Shown here: one piece after another, positions 17,401 through 27,163 of the stretch
How positions within the stretch are numbered: position 1 is the stretch's first letter
How the letters are laid out: the number at the start of each line of letters is the position of its first letter
Source of the DNA: Actinomycetospora chibensis
GTDB lineage: Bacteria > Actinomycetota > Actinomycetes > Mycobacteriales > Pseudonocardiaceae
Reading direction: 5' to 3'
NCBI RefSeq assembly: GCF_028737215.1
Contig: NZ_JAQZAM010000013.1
Coordinates: forward strand, 168,532-232,531
Length of the DNA: 64,000 nucleotides
Position numbers and translations under genes: made by a program
Notes under the pieces: generated by a model
What the model was told of the DNA's origin: nothing
The model's database searches: none
The model's input: the letters and a program-made list of their open reading frames with translations, nothing else

Positions 17401-17747
17401 GGGTCGGCGGTGTCCGCGGTGAAGAGACCGGCGCTGGTGTGGGTCTTGCGGATCTCGCGCTGGCCGGTGCCGACGAGCTTGTCGAAGCGGCTGTCGTCGC
17501 ACAGGTCCTGCACCATCTCGAGACCGGAGACGACGTACGTCGTCCCGCCGGGCGTGTGCAGCTGGAAGATCGTGCCGTACTCGTCGGCCAGCTCCATGAT
17601 GCTCTGGATCAGCCGATGCGTGTCGACGTCGCGCATGTTGCCGACGACGGGCAGCGGCTTCGGGCCCGGGATGTCGGAGAGCGGGCGGGAGGCGGCGGGC
17701 TGCCCAGCGGTGGTCGTGGCTGCCGTCGTCGACGCCGGGGTGGTCAT
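14466..17747 (-). CDS. Self-sufficient cytochrome P450-reductase fusion (CYP102/BM3 type)
   Basis: 1093 aa with all three modules. P450 domain (about residues 25-480): I-helix AGHETTSG, ExxR in LDETLRLWP, heme loop FGSGQRACIGRQFAL with Cys near 424. Flavodoxin-like FMN domain (about 505-650): VLFGSNLGAAEDLA. CPR-type FAD/NADPH domain (about 690-1093): RFYSISSAP near 869, GTGMAPFRGFLQER and the C-terminal YLEDIWGE. Family enzymes hydroxylate fatty acids near the omega end with NADPH and O2. It is the last gene of a four-gene operon; its ATG overlaps the stop of the upstream membrane protein (ATGA) and follows GAGGAGCG. Confidence 0.95.
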   Translation of the reverse strand: MTTPASTTAATTTAGQPAASRPLSDIPGPKPLPVVGNMRDVDTHRLIQSIMELADEYGTIFQLHTPGGTTYVVSGLEMVQDLCDDSRFDKLVGTGQREIRKTHTSAGLFTADTADPLWKSAHDILLPSFSTWAMKGYLDPMVDIAQQLMLKWERLNPGEPIDVAGDMTRLTLDTIALCGFGYRFNSFYRDTQHPFVEAMMESLSESLKRQQMLPIQVKVRRGAQQRFLANAKYMDDTIDTIVKERRASGDPGTDLLGHMLVGTDKQGNTLPDHNIVAQCGTFLIAGHETTSGLLSFAIAFLLKNPDVVARAQEEVDRVLGTDPSAAPTVAQIGRLGYVRQILDETLRLWPTAPAFTRQARTPGETVGGYGPFDPGTGIVALTPMLHRLPEVWGTDAREFNPDHMAPERLDALPPNAYRPFGSGQRACIGRQFALQEAVLVLGMVLQRFELVDHANYQLKIKESLTIKPDGLTITVRPRVGRTWGSAERPVVSIPEPRAASLPVASPDRHGTPLLVLFGSNLGAAEDLATRIARDASDRGYTARTAALDEAVGELPTDGAVVVVTSSYNGEPPDNAGKFCAWLDGAASSAAGVKYTVFGCGNRDWAATYQAVPMRVDRGLEARGATRVYPRGEGDARGDFDAQFEDWYAGLWDGLGAALGLDASTTATADGGPRLSVTLEQRRTASPVLQSYRAQAATVRVNRELTARAGTPGGRSVRHLEIALPAGATYATGDHLGVLPRNPMGLVNRVITRFGLDGGQFVTVTASGSAPTHLPVGEPYPLLGILAGCVELQDVASRAGLTAMAAAMPEGPARDELAGLAASDDDAKARYREQIAKPRRTLLELLEAHPECDLPFATFLDLLPPLRPRFYSISSAPQTSSEVALTVGVLEGPARAGDGVTFRGVCSGHLGDVPEGGTVFTFVRSPSISFRPPENPHVPMIMVGAGTGMAPFRGFLQERESLRARGVPIARSLLFLGCRDPEDDLLYADELAAYEKAGVATLFPAYSRVPGSPYRYVQHALEGAADEVWAAMQSDAVVYVCGNASTMAPGVRAALVAVFRAKTGAGEADGEAWLAGLRASGRYLEDIWGETAVV

Positions 17748-18472
17748 GGCTCGCTCCTCGGGGTGGGCACGGGGGTGACGGTGGTGGGCGCCGCGGATCC
17801 GGGCGCGCTCGCGGCCGGCTGTTCGAGGCGGCCGCGGCGGTCGTGGCGCAGGAGCACGACCGCGACGATGACCACCCAGGCCGGCAGCACGAGCAGGCTC
17901 GCGGGGTGGTCGGTCGCCGTGATCAGCAGCCAGGTCGCGAGCACGTAGCCGGCGATCGCCGCGCCGCGGGGCATGACGCCCGCGCTGCGCAGCAGCGTCG
18001 TCGTGGTCAGCGCGAACATGCCGGCACCGCGCACGGAGAACACGAAGACCAGGCCGTAGCCGAGCCCGGACAGGGCGCGCGCGGCCTCGGGAGACAGCGG
18101 CGGACCGCCGCCGATGGTCGTCACGAGCACCGGCGTCGCGAGGGCGGCCGTGCCCGCGAAGAGCAGGGCGACGAACAGGACCCCGGACAGCAGGTTGAGG
18201 CCGTTCGCCATGGCCGAGGGCGCCGGCTCCAGCGAGTCGAGCACGGAGCGCAGGGCGACGACGAACCAGAGGAACGCGATCCCGGCCAGCGGCACGAGGT
18301 AGAGGGCCACGGCGGTGACGACGGTGTTGCCGGCCCCGTCGTAGAACGTCCCGTACGCGGCGTCGGGGGCGCCGAGGTGCGGCACGCCGTTCACCACCAC
18401 GAGGGCGGCGACGAACAGGCCCGAGAAGACGAGACCCATCACCGCGGCGAGCCGCGGCGTCGCGGGTTTCAC
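17744..18472 (-). CDS. Six-helix membrane protein of unknown function
   Basis: 242 aa with about six hydrophobic helices, starting with an N-terminal segment around VMGLVFSGLFVAALVVV and ending in WVVIVAVVLLRHD, then a Pro/Ser/Ala-rich cytoplasmic tail. No domain recognised. The GTG start overlaps the stop of the upstream 51-aa gene (GTGA) and its stop overlaps the CYP102 start (ATGA), so the three are strictly coupled. It could transport or sense the lipid-like substrate of the P450; this is only context. Confidence 0.7.
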   Translation of the reverse strand: MKPATPRLAAVMGLVFSGLFVAALVVVNGVPHLGAPDAAYGTFYDGAGNTVVTAVALYLVPLAGIAFLWFVVALRSVLDSLEPAPSAMANGLNLLSGVLFVALLFAGTAALATPVLVTTIGGGPPLSPEAARALSGLGYGLVFVFSVRGAGMFALTTTTLLRSAGVMPRGAAIAGYVLATWLLITATDHPASLLVLPAWVVIVAVVLLRHDRRGRLEQPAASAPGSAAPTTVTPVPTPRSEP

Positions 18473-18624
18473 CGCTCGTCCTGCACGGGCTCGGCCTGCA
18501 GGTCCTCCAGGACCCGCAGCAGGTCGAGCGTGCCGGAGAACGCCTGCTCCCGGCCGGTCTCGGTGATCACGGTGCCCTCCAGGCGCCCGTCGGGGGTGCG
18601 GAGGAGATCGACGGTCAGCTGCAT
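18469..18624 (-). CDS. Small conserved-looking protein (51 aa) in CYP102 operon
   Basis: Begins MQLTVDLLRTPDGRLEGTV and is predicted to form a short beta-sheet with a C-terminal helix ending LDLLRVLEDLQAEPVQDER. It has a strong GGAGAGGAGG ribosome site upstream of ATG 18624, and its stop overlaps the next start, both good evidence that it is translated. It lies 20 bp after the LuxR-family gene. It has no Cys or membrane segment. Function unknown. Confidence 0.7.
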   Translation of the reverse strand: MQLTVDLLRTPDGRLEGTVITETGREQAFSGTLDLLRVLEDLQAEPVQDER

Positions 18625-18644
18625 GCCGGCCTCCTCTCCGCTCG

Positions 18645-21479
18645 TCAGCGTCGAGCGTGCGGCGAGGAGGGGACGGACGCCCCGGCCGGACCTTCCAGTC
18701 GGGTTTCCAGTCGCGAGCGCAGCTCGCGCCGGGATGTCACGCCGAGCTTCGCGTAGACGTTGCTGAGGTGGTACGCGACGGTGCGCGGGGTGATGTAGAG
18801 GTCGCTCCCGACCTCGCGGTTCGTGAGCCCCCGCGCGACGAGGGCGACGACGGCCTCCTCGTGCGGGGTCAGCCCGAGCGCGCCGGGATCGCTGCTGGTC
18901 GGCGCCGGCGTGAGCCCGGCCGCGTGCAGCAGCTCCTCGGCGCGGGCACACCACGGCGCGGCACCGAGGCGGGCGAGGGTGTCGCGGGCGGTGCGCAGGA
19001 GGTCGACGCCGGCCCGGCGCTCGCCGGCCGCGAGCAGGCGGCGCCCGATCTCGGTCTCCAGGCGGGCCACCGCGTGCGGGGCGACCACGTCGGCGACGCC
19101 CGCCTCGGCCACCGAGCGCCGGGCGGCCCCGAGCCGGACCCGCAGCCGCGCGACGTCGACGGCGTACCGGCCGGTCGCCCGCGGGGCAAGGGCGTCGAGC
19201 GCCGCCGCGGCCTCGTCGACCCGGCCCAGGGACAGCAGCGCCTCGGCCTCGAGCACCCGCGGGGCGAGCACCCCGAGGCCGTCGGCCGCCGCTCGCACCG
19301 CAGGCTCCTGCGCCGGCGCGAGCGCCCGCAGCACCCCGTGGGGATCGTCCTCGACCTCCGCGAGCACCGCCCCCGCGACCGACGTGCACAGGTCGACGCC
19401 CCACCAGTGCGGGCCGTGCGCCGCCGCCGCCGCGAGGTGGGTCCGCGCCTCGTCCCCGCGTCCCCGGATCGCCAGCGCCTCCGCCGCGAACGCGTGCGCG
19501 AGCGCGCCGGGCAGCGCCGTTCCCCCGTCGCGGGCGAGCGTGATCGCCAGCTCGAAGCCCTCGACCACGCCCTCGGTGACCCCGATCCGGTCCGCGACCG
19601 CCGGGCGGAAGGCCAGGGCGAGGGCCAGTGCGCGCACCGGCTCACCCGCCCGCGCGCGGTGGACCGCCTCGTCGAGGTGCAGCGACGCCGTCGCGTCGTC
19701 GCCGCCGAGCGTCGCGAGCATCCCCCGCAGGGTCAGCGCGTCGACCGGCGGTCCGCGCCCGTCGTCGCCCCCGGCGCCGTCGAGGATCGCCCGGGCGTCG
19801 TCGCCGCGTCCTGCGACCGCGAGCCCCACGATCAGCGCCAGCCCCGCCGGGAGGCGGACGTCGTCACCGCGGGCGGGGTGGGCGAGCGCGACGCCGGCGG
19901 ACTCGATCGCCCGCGCCGGGTCGCCGCGCAGGAGATGCAGCACCGCGAGGTGGGCCGCGGCGCCGGAGCGCGCCCGGTCGCCCGGCCGTCCCGCGCCCGG
20001 ATCGCCCGTCGCCAGCGCCGCCTCCAGGCGCTCGTGGGCCACGCCGAACCGTCCGGTGACGAGCGCCAGCTGGCCGAGCACCGCGGTGCGCCAGGGCCCC
20101 GGCCGGCAGCCCTCGACCGCGCCCTCGAGGGCCACGGCCCGCGCGACCTCGCCGTCCGCGAGCAGCCGGGACACCGCCGCGAGCAGCCGGCGCTCGCGGT
20201 CGTCCGCGTCGGTGCTGAGATCGGAAGCCGCGCGCAGGAGGTCGGCCGCCTCGGAGCCGGCGAGGGCCGCGCCCGGCTCGGCGACCAGGTCCTCGAGCTC
20301 GGCGGCGAGCTCCGGATCCGGGCCGGCGGCCGCCGCGACCCGGTGGTCGAGGGCGGCGCGTCCCGAGAGGAGACCGGCCGACGCCGCGTGCAGCGCGCGG
20401 CGCCGCATCGGCGGCAGGTCCCCACGGATCGCGGCCCGCACGAGGGGGTGCACGAACCCGATCCGGACCGTCGGCCCGCCGGGGAGCTCCTCGAGCAGGC
20501 CCATCCCCACCGCCTCGTCGAGGGCGGCAGCGGGGTCGTCGAGGCCCGCGACGGCGGCGGCGAGCGTGAGCGGGGCGCTCTCGCCGAGCACCGACGTCGC
20601 GACCACCAGCGCCTCGGTCGCCGGCGCCGCACGGGCGAGGCGCACGAGCACGACCGACGCGAGGCTGCGCGGCGCCGGCAGCGCGTCGGCGCTGCCCGCG
20701 AGCACCTCGGGCGGCAGTTCCTCCAGCAGCGCCCGCGCGTGCAGCGGGTGGCCCCGGGTGTGGCGCCACAGCCGCTCGGCGGCGCCGGTGGCCCCCAGCG
20801 GACGACCGACGGCGGCGGCGAGCTCGGAGAGCTCCGCGGGCTCGAGACCCTCGAGGCGCACGCGGCGGATCGCCCGACCCGCGGCCGGGAGGCGCTCCCA
20901 CCAGGCGTCGGCGGGGCCCGGTTCCCGCGCGCCGGGCCCGGTCCCGGCCACCCGCACGCCGGCCAGCACGAGGACCCGGTCGTGGCGCAGCCGTCGCAGC
21001 GTGAACACCAGGACCCGCACCGAGGCCGGGTCGGCCCACTGCAGGTCGTCGAGCACCAGCAGCACCGGGTCCTCCCCGGGCCGGTCGTCCGGCAGGGCGC
21101 CCAGCGCACCGAGCAGGTCGGCGCCCACGGCCAGCGGGTCGGCCCGCGGGTCGCGGTCGGGGCGAAGCAGCGGGAAGCGGTCCAGCAGGGCCGGTGGGAG
21201 ATCCGTCAGGAGCTGGTCGAGCAGCCCGTGCGCGAGCCCGACCTCCGCGGCGTCGCCGGTGGCGGTGAGGACGGCGGACGCCCGACGCCCGGCGACGGCG
21301 CGCGCGAGCACCGCGCTCTTGCCGGCGCCGGCCTCGCCCTCCACCCACACGACCCCCGGTCGCCCGGCGCACGCGTCGTCCCAGGCCTCATCGATGAGCG
21401 CCAGCGGGCCGCGGCGCCCGACGAACACGGGAGCCGACGCCGCACGCCGTGGCCACGACCCCCCGGAGTGCGCGCTCAT
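18645..21479 (-). CDS. LuxR-family regulator with AAA-type ATPase domain (LAL/MalT-like)
   Basis: 944 aa. Walker A is GEAGAGKSA near residue 50 and Walker B is VLLVLDDLQWAD near 150. A long alanine/leucine-rich helical repeat region resembling TPR arrays follows, and a C-terminal LuxR helix-turn-helix (about 870-930) contains LTPHEEAVVALVARGLTNREVGSD and TVAYHLSNVYAKLGV. LAL regulators are usually ATP-dependent activators responding to a small ligand or partner protein. It is the first gene of the operon ending in the CYP102 fusion, so it probably controls that operon or a linked lipid response. The ATG at 21479 directly precedes the conserved VFVGRRGPL block. Confidence 0.88.
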   Translation of the reverse strand: MSAHSGGSWPRRAASAPVFVGRRGPLALIDEAWDDACAGRPGVVWVEGEAGAGKSAVLARAVAGRRASAVLTATGDAAEVGLAHGLLDQLLTDLPPALLDRFPLLRPDRDPRADPLAVGADLLGALGALPDDRPGEDPVLLVLDDLQWADPASVRVLVFTLRRLRHDRVLVLAGVRVAGTGPGAREPGPADAWWERLPAAGRAIRRVRLEGLEPAELSELAAAVGRPLGATGAAERLWRHTRGHPLHARALLEELPPEVLAGSADALPAPRSLASVVLVRLARAAPATEALVVATSVLGESAPLTLAAAVAGLDDPAAALDEAVGMGLLEELPGGPTVRIGFVHPLVRAAIRGDLPPMRRRALHAASAGLLSGRAALDHRVAAAAGPDPELAAELEDLVAEPGAALAGSEAADLLRAASDLSTDADDRERRLLAAVSRLLADGEVARAVALEGAVEGCRPGPWRTAVLGQLALVTGRFGVAHERLEAALATGDPGAGRPGDRARSGAAAHLAVLHLLRGDPARAIESAGVALAHPARGDDVRLPAGLALIVGLAVAGRGDDARAILDGAGGDDGRGPPVDALTLRGMLATLGGDDATASLHLDEAVHRARAGEPVRALALALAFRPAVADRIGVTEGVVEGFELAITLARDGGTALPGALAHAFAAEALAIRGRGDEARTHLAAAAAHGPHWWGVDLCTSVAGAVLAEVEDDPHGVLRALAPAQEPAVRAAADGLGVLAPRVLEAEALLSLGRVDEAAAALDALAPRATGRYAVDVARLRVRLGAARRSVAEAGVADVVAPHAVARLETEIGRRLLAAGERRAGVDLLRTARDTLARLGAAPWCARAEELLHAAGLTPAPTSSDPGALGLTPHEEAVVALVARGLTNREVGSDLYITPRTVAYHLSNVYAKLGVTSRRELRSRLETRLEGPAGASVPSSPHARR

Positions 21480-21562
21480 GAGGGCGACCTGAGCGCACCC
21501 GTCGTTTCCTGTCCAGGCCCACTTCCGCGGGAGACCGGGTGATCGCCCTGCGTGATCGCAGG

Positions 21563-22702
21563 TCAGCGGCGCACGGACAGCCCCACGCGCTGGAACTCCT
21601 TGAGGTCGGAGTAACCGGTCTTGGCCATCGCGCGACGCAGGGCGCCGAAGAGGTTCATCGTGCCCGCGCCGGAGCGGGCGGGTCCGGTGAGGACGGTCGC
21701 CAGGTCGGGTGCGACGGTGGGCACACGGGTGATCCCGCTGCGGGGCAGCGACGGGTGCGCGGCCGACGCCGTCCAGTACCAGCCCGCGCCCGGGGCCTCC
21801 TCGGCCGCGGCGAGCTGCTCGCCGAGCATCACCGCGTCCGCCCCGCAGGCGATGGCCTTCGCCATGTCGCCGGACGTGCCCATGCCGCCGTCGGCGACGA
21901 CGTGGACGTAGCGCCCGCCGGTCTCGTCGAGGTAGTCGCGCCGTGCGGCGGCCGTCTCGACGAGCGCGGTGGCCATCGGCACCCCGATGCCCAGCACGGC
22001 GTCGGTCGACGTGGCCGCACTCTGCCCGTAGCCGACGATGACGCCGGCGGCGCCGGTGCGCATGAGGTGCATGGCGGTGCGGTAGTCGGCGACCCCGCCC
22101 GCGACGACGGGGATGTCGAGCCCGTCGATGAAGTCCTCGAGGTCGAGCGGACCCTCGGGGGTGCCGTCGTCCTCGCCCCCGACGTGCTCGGCCGAGATGA
22201 TCGTCCCCTGCACGACGAGCACCTCGACACCTGCGGCCAGCAGGGTCGGCGTGAGCTCCCGGGCGTGCTGCGGGCTCACCCGCGCCGCGACGGTGGCGCC
22301 GCCGCCCCGGATCCGCTCGAGCGCCTCGGTGAGCAGCGCGGGCTGCACCGGCGCGGCGTGCAGGCGCTGCAGCTCGGCGACGGCGTCCGCGGGGTCGGTG
22401 GCGGCGCGGGCGACCACCTCGGCCAGCGCCTTCTCCGCCTCGGCGTGCCGGGCCCACAGGCCCTCGGCGTTGAGGACGCCGAGGCCCCCGAGCCGTCCGA
22501 CCTCGGCGGCGGTGGCCGGGGAGACCACGGCGTCCGTCGGGTGCGTCAGCAGCGGGAGCTCGAAGCGGTACGCGTCGAGCTGCCAGGCCGTCGACACCGC
22601 CGACGACGAGCGCGTCCGGCGGGACGGGACGATGTCGAGATCGTCGAACACGTAGCTGCGCTGGGCGCTGCGGCCCCGACCGATCTCGACCTGCTCGCGC
22701 AC
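21563..22702 (-). CDS. guaB3: GuaB3-family IMP dehydrogenase-related protein
   Basis: 379 aa, matching actinobacterial GuaB3 (Rv3410c type). It lacks the CBS pair of true IMPDH. It begins with VEIGRGRSAQRSYVFDDLDIVPSRRTRSS, has a barrel with VVADGGMGTSGDMAKAIACG, and ends with a GYSDLKEFQRV segment. The canonical SICTT active-site loop is replaced by VGYGQSAATSTD, so IMP oxidation is unlikely. A GMP reductase-like role has been proposed for relatives; the reaction is uncertain. The GTG at 22702 is 18 bp after guaB2, in one operon. Confidence 0.9.
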   Translation of the reverse strand: MREQVEIGRGRSAQRSYVFDDLDIVPSRRTRSSSAVSTAWQLDAYRFELPLLTHPTDAVVSPATAAEVGRLGGLGVLNAEGLWARHAEAEKALAEVVARAATDPADAVAELQRLHAAPVQPALLTEALERIRGGGATVAARVSPQHARELTPTLLAAGVEVLVVQGTIISAEHVGGEDDGTPEGPLDLEDFIDGLDIPVVAGGVADYRTAMHLMRTGAAGVIVGYGQSAATSTDAVLGIGVPMATALVETAAARRDYLDETGGRYVHVVADGGMGTSGDMAKAIACGADAVMLGEQLAAAEEAPGAGWYWTASAAHPSLPRSGITRVPTVAPDLATVLTGPARSGAGTMNLFGALRRAMAKTGYSDLKEFQRVGLSVRR

Positions 22703-22720
22703 GCGGGAGGTCCTTCCTGG

Positions 22721-24699
<1,979 letters not shown>

Positions 24700-24716
24700 C
24701 CCTCCTCCTCACGCAC

Positions 24717-24752
24717 GAACGGCCCGGTCCCCTCGCGGGGGCCGGGCCGTTC
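24717..24752. terminator. Bidirectional terminator between DUF5319 gene and rsdA
   Basis: GAACGGCCCGGTCCCC (24717-24732) pairs with 24737-24752 around a TCGC loop, with one T-G wobble. The 16-bp stem is strong and sits between convergent genes, 17 bp past the DUF5319 stop and 15 bp past the rsdA stop. Confidence 0.8.
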
Positions 24753-24767
24753 GGCGTTCGGAGTGGG

Positions 24768-25664
24768 TCAGCCCGTCGTGGTCGTCGCACCGGGGCTGGA
24801 GGACATCCCGTTGGTGGTCGTCCCGCCGGGCGGCGGCGGGGGCGGGGCGTCGTCGCCGTCCTGCGGGGTCGCCGGCACTTCCTGGGGCTCCGACTGGGTC
24901 GGTGCCGACTCCTCCGGTGTCGCCGCGGCCGGGGCCTCCGGGCTCGGGCTCGCGGGGTCGTCCGCGGTCTGCTGCCCTGCGCCCGACGACGGCGCCGTGC
25001 TCGGCTCGGAGCCGGCGGGCTCGCGGGACGAGGGCGAGGGGTCGGACTCGATCGAGCTCTGAACCCGGTCGCGCTCCTGGACCAGCGGGGCCCGCTGCTC
25101 GGGGGCGACCTGCGGGATGGCGATGTTGGCCTGGGCCAGCTCGTTGCGGGCCGCCGCGGTGTCGCCCCGCGCCAGGGCGCCGTTGGCGGCCTCGATGCGG
25201 GTGCGGACCTCCTCGACGCGCTCGACACCCTGCGCGCGCTCGGCGAAGAAGACCTTGGAGACGCCCCAGAGCGTGTCGCCCGGCATCGCGCCGTGGACCG
25301 CGACCGTCAGCCCGGCACAGGCGACGGCAGCCGCCACCGCGGCGATCGCGAACGGCATGCGTCGTCGGCCGCGCGAGCGCAACCGGTCGCGCGACTCGTG
25401 CCCGGCGGCGACGGCCTCGGCCGCCTCGTCCAGGGACACGAGCTCCGGCATCGGGTCGGCCTCGATGTCCGCCCGCCACGCGGCGAGGATCGCCGCGAGG
25501 CGGTCGTCGTCGTCGGAGCCGCCGAATCCGTAGCCGTCAGCCCCTCCGCCGGCACCGCCGGCGAGCGCGTCGATCAGGGCGTCGTCCGCCCGGACCGCTG
25601 CGAGGTCGACGGGGCCGTCGACGAGGTCGCCCTCCGACCCGCCCGACGCCCGGTGGCCGCCCAC
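24768..25664 (-). CDS. rsdA: Anti-sigma-D factor RsdA
   Basis: 298 aa. The N-terminal sigma-D-binding domain (DLAAVRADDALIDALAGG and an AAWRADIEADP helix) is followed by an arginine-rich stretch, one transmembrane helix at about 103-125 (FAIAAVAAAVACAGLTVAV), a short helical periplasmic region and a long low-complexity Pro/Ser/Thr/Glu tail with a polyproline run and C-terminal TTTTG. It sequesters SigD at the membrane; in mycobacteria release involves degradation of the N-terminal part. The GTG at 25664 immediately follows the sigD stop, so the two are translated together. Confidence 0.88.
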   Translation of the reverse strand: MGGHRASGGSEGDLVDGPVDLAAVRADDALIDALAGGAGGGADGYGFGGSDDDDRLAAILAAWRADIEADPMPELVSLDEAAEAVAAGHESRDRLRSRGRRRMPFAIAAVAAAVACAGLTVAVHGAMPGDTLWGVSKVFFAERAQGVERVEEVRTRIEAANGALARGDTAAARNELAQANIAIPQVAPEQRAPLVQERDRVQSSIESDPSPSSREPAGSEPSTAPSSGAGQQTADDPASPSPEAPAAATPEESAPTQSEPQEVPATPQDGDDAPPPPPPGGTTTNGMSSSPGATTTTG

Positions 25665-26243
25665 TCAACTCACCTCTTCCGAGATCGCGGACACGGCGGT
25701 CCGCAGCTTCGACAGGGCCCGGTGCTGTGCCACCCGCACAGCGCCGGGAGTGGATTCGACCGCTTCCGCGGTCTCCTCCGCCGACAATCCAACGACGACA
25801 CGCAACACGAGGATTTCCCTCTGTTTGGGGGGAAGCGTGTCGAGCAGTTGACCCATCTGGACGGACAACGCGCCGTTCAGTGCACGCTGCTCGGGGCCGT
25901 CCCGGGGATCGAGCTCCTCGGGGAGCTCCTCCACCGGCTCGGAGCGGCTGCGGGCGACCGAACGGTGGGCGTCGACCACCTTGTGGGCGGCGATGCCGTA
26001 GACGAACGCGAGGAACGGGCGACCCTGGTCGCGGTAGCCCGGCAGCGCTGTCAGCACGGCGAGACACACCTCCTGGGCCACGTCGTCGGCGGAGACCGCC
26101 GACCGTTCCTGCCGGCCGATGCGCGCGCGGCAGTACCGCACGACCAGCGGCCGGATGATCGCGAGAACGCGGTTGAGAGCCGAACGGTCGCCGTCGTTGG
26201 CGGCGGCCACCAGACCCTCGAGGTCGTTCCCTACTTCGCTCAT
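25665..26243 (-). CDS. sigD: RNA polymerase ECF-type sigma factor SigD
   Basis: 192 aa. Region 2 contains VVRYCRARIGRQERSAVSADDVAQEVCLAVL and FLAFVYGIAAHKVVDAHR; region 4 has LPPKQREILVLRVVVGLSAEETAEAV and TPGAVRVAQHRALSKLR. Both are near-identical in pattern to mycobacterial SigD, which controls lipid metabolism and cell-wall genes. The ATG at 26243 begins the homologous core; an upstream ATG at 26291 has a better GGAG site and would add 16 residues. It forms an abutting operon with its anti-sigma factor. Confidence 0.9.
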   Translation of the reverse strand: MSEVGNDLEGLVAAANDGDRSALNRVLAIIRPLVVRYCRARIGRQERSAVSADDVAQEVCLAVLTALPGYRDQGRPFLAFVYGIAAHKVVDAHRSVARSRSEPVEELPEELDPRDGPEQRALNGALSVQMGQLLDTLPPKQREILVLRVVVGLSAEETAEAVESTPGAVRVAQHRALSKLRTAVSAISEEVS

Positions 26244-26566
26244 CGCTGCGCGTGGCCCCGGTGTTACGCGGGGCGGTGGCACCGGGCGCATCGGCGTCGG
26301 CTCCACCGCCGGACGGTCCGACGGTCCGGCCGAGGTGAGGTGACCGGTCGACGGGTTGGTCGGATCAGCGTAGCGGGCGGTCGGCGGGCCCTGCGCGGCC
26401 CAGGAAGCAGGAGGTGCGACGTTCGCCCGATCCGGGCCACGCCACCGATCCGCCGCGCGGTGCACCGCGCGAGGGATCCCGAACACCGGCGTCGGGACGT
26501 CGTCGGCGTGCGTCCCTCGGGTCACGTCGCCGGCACCCCCCGAACGGCCGTCGTTCCGGTAAGCGG
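26244..26566. other. Intergenic region between bldM-like gene and sigD
   Basis: About 320 bp carrying the presumed sigD promoter and possibly its true 5' coding end (alternative ATG 26291). It contains a short direct repeat of GACGGTCC near 26308-26325. No further gene, hairpin or clear promoter box was recognised. Confidence 0.5.
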
Positions 26567-27163
26567 TCAGGAGACCAGGCCCCGTCGGAAGCCGTGCGCC
26601 ACGGCCTGCGCACGGTCACGAACGCCCAGCTTGCGGAACAGGCGGCGGGCGTGGGTCTTCACGGTGTCCTCGGAGAGGTAGAGCTCGCGGCCGATCTGGC
26701 CGTTGCTCTTGCCCTGGGCCATGCCGCGCAGGACCTGCAGCTCCCGCTCGGTGAGCTGGACGCCGGAGTCGGCCGGGGTGCGCGGGGCGGGCACCGAGGT
26801 GCTCGCGAGCGTGTGGGCGAGCGCGGCGACGAGCTCGGGGCGCGAGGCGTCCCAGCGCAGGTAGCCGCGGGCACCGCCGGCGATCGCGGCGGCGATGCTG
26901 CCGGAGTCGTCGGGAGCACCGAAGACGATGACGTTGGCCTGCGGGTGGGCGGCCACCAGGCGGCGCGTGGCCTCGACACCCGTGGGCACCGCGCGCTGGG
27001 TGCCGACGAGCACGACGTCGACGGTCTGCCGCGAGAACCGCGTGAGCAGCTCGTCGCCGTGGGCGACGCAGTCGATGCGGTGGACCCCCGGGACCGCGGA
27101 CATCACCCTCGTGAGGCCTTCACGGACGCTGCGACGATCGTCGCAGATCAGAACCGTGGTCAC
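26567..27163 (-). CDS. BldM-like orphan regulator with degenerate receiver domain
   Basis: 198 aa. It aligns along its whole length with Streptomyces BldM (recalled sequence): receiver VLICDDRRSVREGLTR, then a LuxR-type helix-turn-helix with LTERELQVLRGMAQGKSNGQIGRELYLSEDTVKTHARRLFRKLG. Acid-pocket residues D8 and D9 remain, but the phosphoacceptor position is Gly54 (VVLVGTQRAVP), the switch Thr/Ser is replaced (VIVFGAPDD) and the conserved Lys is absent (GYLRWDAS). Phosphorylation is therefore excluded by the usual chemistry. GTG 27163 follows AAGGAG by 5 nt. BldM relatives pair with WhiI-like partners to control development; here whiB3 is the divergent neighbour. Confidence 0.85.
   Translation of the reverse strand: MTTVLICDDRRSVREGLTRVMSAVPGVHRIDCVAHGDELLTRFSRQTVDVVLVGTQRAVPTGVEATRRLVAAHPQANVIVFGAPDDSGSIAAAIAGGARGYLRWDASRPELVAALAHTLASTSVPAPRTPADSGVQLTERELQVLRGMAQGKSNGQIGRELYLSEDTVKTHARRLFRKLGVRDRAQAVAHGFRRGLVS

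Noticed and set aside
14694..17948. 1084-aa plus-strand frame opposite the CYP102 gene
   Set aside because: Antisense shadow; the minus-strand product shows all three expected modules.
18657..21542. 961-aa plus-strand frame opposite the LuxR-family gene
   Set aside because: Antisense shadow: His/Arg/Gly-rich, with no domain and no ribosome site; the LuxR protein has complete domains.
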